Shown here: positions 62,601-64,000 of the stretch, piece by piece | Layout: the number at the start of each line of letters is the position of its first letter | Numbering within the stretch: position 1 is the stretch's first letter | Origin: Prolixibacteraceae bacterium | GTDB lineage: Bacteria; Bacteroidota; Bacteroidia; Bacteroidales; Prolixibacteraceae | NCBI GenBank assembly: GCA_009773765.1 | Contig: WTWZ01000002.1 | Location: forward strand, 1-64,000 | Direction: 5' to 3' | Length of the DNA stretch: 64,000 bases | Program-made: the position numbers and the translations under genes | Notes under the pieces: generated by a model | What the model saw: the letters and a program-made list of their open reading frames with translations, nothing else | Told to the model about the DNA's origin: nothing | Database searches by the model: none

Positions 62601-62981
62601 TTATGCTTCAATCATTTTCCGGTAATCGTCGGCCGAAAGCAATTCGCCAAGTTCCAACGGATCGGCCAGGGTTATTTTAATCATCCATCCGGCATTGTAA
62701 GGGTCTTTGTTTACAAGTTCGGGTTCGTCGGCAAGGGCAGGGTTTACCTCAACAACCTGGCCACCAACCGGCATAAACAAATCTGAAACGGTTTTTACAG
62801 CTTCCACAGTGCCAAAAGTATCGCCTTTCCCAAGGTGTTCGCCTTCAGTTTCAATTTCCACAAAAACCACATCGCCTAACTCGCCCTGCGCAAAATCGGT
62901 AACTCCGATTATGGCTGTATCGCCTTCCACGCGAACCCACTCGTGATCTTGCGTATATTTTAATTCTGCCGGAATTTTCAT
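62601..62981 (-). CDS. gcvH: Glycine cleavage system H protein
   Basis: The 126-residue protein reads KYTQDHEWVRVEGDTAIIGV, QGELGDVVFVEIETEGEHLG and GTVEAVKTVSDLFMPVGGQV, where the Lys in EAVKTVSD is the lipoylation site. NKDPYNAGWMIKITL closes the domain. It shuttles the aminomethyl group between the P and T proteins. gcvP and gcvT are not in the window. Single-gene unit with its own terminator. Confidence 0.95.
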   Translation of the reverse strand: MKIPAELKYTQDHEWVRVEGDTAIIGVTDFAQGELGDVVFVEIETEGEHLGKGDTFGTVEAVKTVSDLFMPVGGQVVEVNPALADEPELVNKDPYNAGWMIKITLADPLELGELLSADDYRKMIEA

Positions 62982-63136
62982 AACTTTTGTTTTTTTAATT
63001 TTCTCAAAAATAATACTTTTAAGTGAAAGAAACAGTCATAAAAATCAGCCATTTTATAATTTATTGATATTATTTGTACCGTTTACAAAAAAAAAAATGA
63101 CTGTCGTTTCGTAATATTGCAATTAAATAAAATCCA

Positions 63137-63559
63137 ATGTTTTCTGAAAAAGCAGAACATATTAAAAGCCTGAACCTTATTGCCAAACGGCTGATTGGCG
63201 AATTTCGCGGTGAACGGATATTTGCATTTTACGGTAAAATGGGCGCCGGAAAAACCACATTCATCCAATCGGTTTGTAAAGCTCTGGGGTCAAAAGATAT
63301 AGTGACCAGCCCCACTTTTGCCCTGATAAACGAATATAAAACCGGCGACAGTCAATCTGTTTTTCACTTCGACTTTTACCGGATAAAAAATATGGAAGAG
63401 GCTTTTGACCTGGGTTACGAAGATTACCTGTACAGCGGAAGTTACTGCCTGATTGAGTGGCCGGAACTGATAGAACCACTTTTGCCCAAAAATATTGTAA
63501 AGGTAAAAATTGAAGTTGCTGAAAATGGTACGCGAAACATTTCGGCGCTGAAAGTTTAA
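63137..63559 (+). CDS. tsaE: tRNA threonylcarbamoyladenosine biosynthesis ATPase TsaE
   Basis: The 140-residue protein has Walker A GKMGAGKTTFIQ near 36, then VTSPTFALINEY, VFHFDFYRIKNMEEAFDLGY and SYCLIEWPELIEPLLP, the complete TsaE pattern. It supports the TsaB-TsaD enzyme that makes t6A37 in tRNAs. It lies upstream of the alanine dehydrogenase gene with a gap of 106 bases. Confidence 0.95.
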   Translation: MFSEKAEHIKSLNLIAKRLIGEFRGERIFAFYGKMGAGKTTFIQSVCKALGSKDIVTSPTFALINEYKTGDSQSVFHFDFYRIKNMEEAFDLGYEDYLYSGSYCLIEWPELIEPLLPKNIVKVKIEVAENGTRNISALKV

Positions 63560-63665
63560 ATGTAAAAAATCAACCCATCTTGTTCATTTTGAAAATTCCA
63601 CTTTTGAATGTAACTTGTTCACCGTTTAAAACGATATAAAACCTAACTTAAACCGCTCAGGAAAA

Positions 63666-64000
63666 ATGACAATACAGGAAAAATCAAATGAAAACAGCCT
63701 GATTTCGAAGGCTATGCTTTTACCGCAGGAAGAGATGCTTGAAGTAAAAAAGCGGGGGCTGAAAATAAAAATCGGTATCCCTTCCGATTTTTCCAAGGTG
63801 GAATACCGTGTTCCGCTCACCCCGCAAGCCGTTGATTTGCTGGTTTCGTACGGCCACGAGATTCTGATTGAAACCAACGCGGGCAAATCGGCCAGCTATT
63901 CCGACAAGGCTTATCGCGATGTAGGGGCACAAATTACCGATACCAAAGAGGAAATCTTCCAGTGCGATATTGTTTTGCGGATTTCGCCTTTCAGCAACGA
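63666..64000 (+). CDS. Alanine dehydrogenase family protein, partial at the right edge
   Basis: The frame opens at ATG 63666 and is uninterrupted to the window end (111 residues). After a 34-residue leader it reads KIKIGIPSDFSKVEYRVPLT, PQAVDLLVSYGHEILIETNA and SYSDKAYRDVGAQI, the N-terminal domain of alanine dehydrogenase/transhydrogenase proteins. The RVPLTP and GK/AS segments fit Ald. Members of Bacteroidota with this long N-terminus are usually annotated as alanine dehydrogenase. The NAD-binding half lies outside the window. Confidence 0.85.
   Translation, partial: MTIQEKSNENSLISKAMLLPQEEMLEVKKRGLKIKIGIPSDFSKVEYRVPLTPQAVDLLVSYGHEILIETNAGKSASYSDKAYRDVGAQITDTKEEIFQCDIVLRISPFSN

Noticed and set aside
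1-64000. tRNA or rRNA genes
   Set aside because: No cloverleaf or rRNA-like segment was recognised in the intergenic stretches; a covariance search would settle this.

Overview
The window looks like a chromosomal piece of a Bacteroidota bacterium, most likely a gut or sediment Bacteroidales/Marinilabiliales-type organism. I infer this from gene content and signals: class I promoter elements of the TAnnTTTG type upstream of several genes (dnaG, rpsP, the cyclophilin operon, the lycopene-cyclase-like gene), an S16 protein with a long Ala/Glu/Lys tail, HU-CCDC81/SPOR, GIN-domain (DUF2807) and DUF4834 proteins, TIGR04255, Tat-exported Gfo/Idh oxidoreductases, and a Kdo transferase indicating a Gram-negative envelope. 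No rRNA, tRNA or CRISPR array was recognised.

Layout. 1-2.1 kb is a decayed patch: an IS630 transposase relic, the 3' end of a haem-binding DUF3365 gene, an intact truncated-haemoglobin-like gene and a broken rhodanese lipoprotein. 2.1-9.6 kb carries a DUF4143 ATPase with four 23-bp repeats upstream, ubiX, an outer-membrane barrel, a sirtuin, a pRiA4b ORF-3 protein, dnaG, a PNPOx-family protein and an extended SDR. 9.6-15.7 kb carries a universal stress protein, an orphan element, rpsP, rfbB, a tightly coupled A+T-rich three-gene cassette with TIGR04255, and galE. 15.8-24 kb carries a HU-SPOR protein, relics of GH127 and SRPBCC genes, a sugar oxidoreductase/isomerase cluster (one member broken), a nitroreductase, dodecin, an aldo/keto reductase and a 33-residue lysine-rich protein. 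24.4-34 kb has mtnA-mtnP, HAD hydrolases, three tandem secreted cyclophilins, an ACP-like protein, S4, MmcQ, YraN and LD-carboxypeptidase genes, with REP-like palindromes between and even inside genes.

The centrepiece is 34.97-50.42 kb, seven co-directional genes on the minus strand: ABC ATPase, ABC-2 permease fused to an M1-peptidase-like and a golvesin-like domain, TolC, membrane fusion protein, RND permease, a 1575-residue RND permease fused to six extra membrane segments and an ABC ATPase, and a small ABC-2 permease. This looks like one envelope export system in which proton-driven RND and ATP-driven ABC parts share an operon and, in one protein, a polypeptide.

50.6-64 kb holds envelope genes (DUF4834, two GIN proteins, an S41 protease), a DNPH1-like hydrolase, a lipoprotein PIMT, a repeat-rich pseudogene region, a lycopene-cyclase-domain protein, waaA, a B12-dependent ribonucleotide reductase, gcvH, tsaE and the start of an alanine dehydrogenase. 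At least eight gene relics, several with internal deletions, point to active gene loss in this genome.
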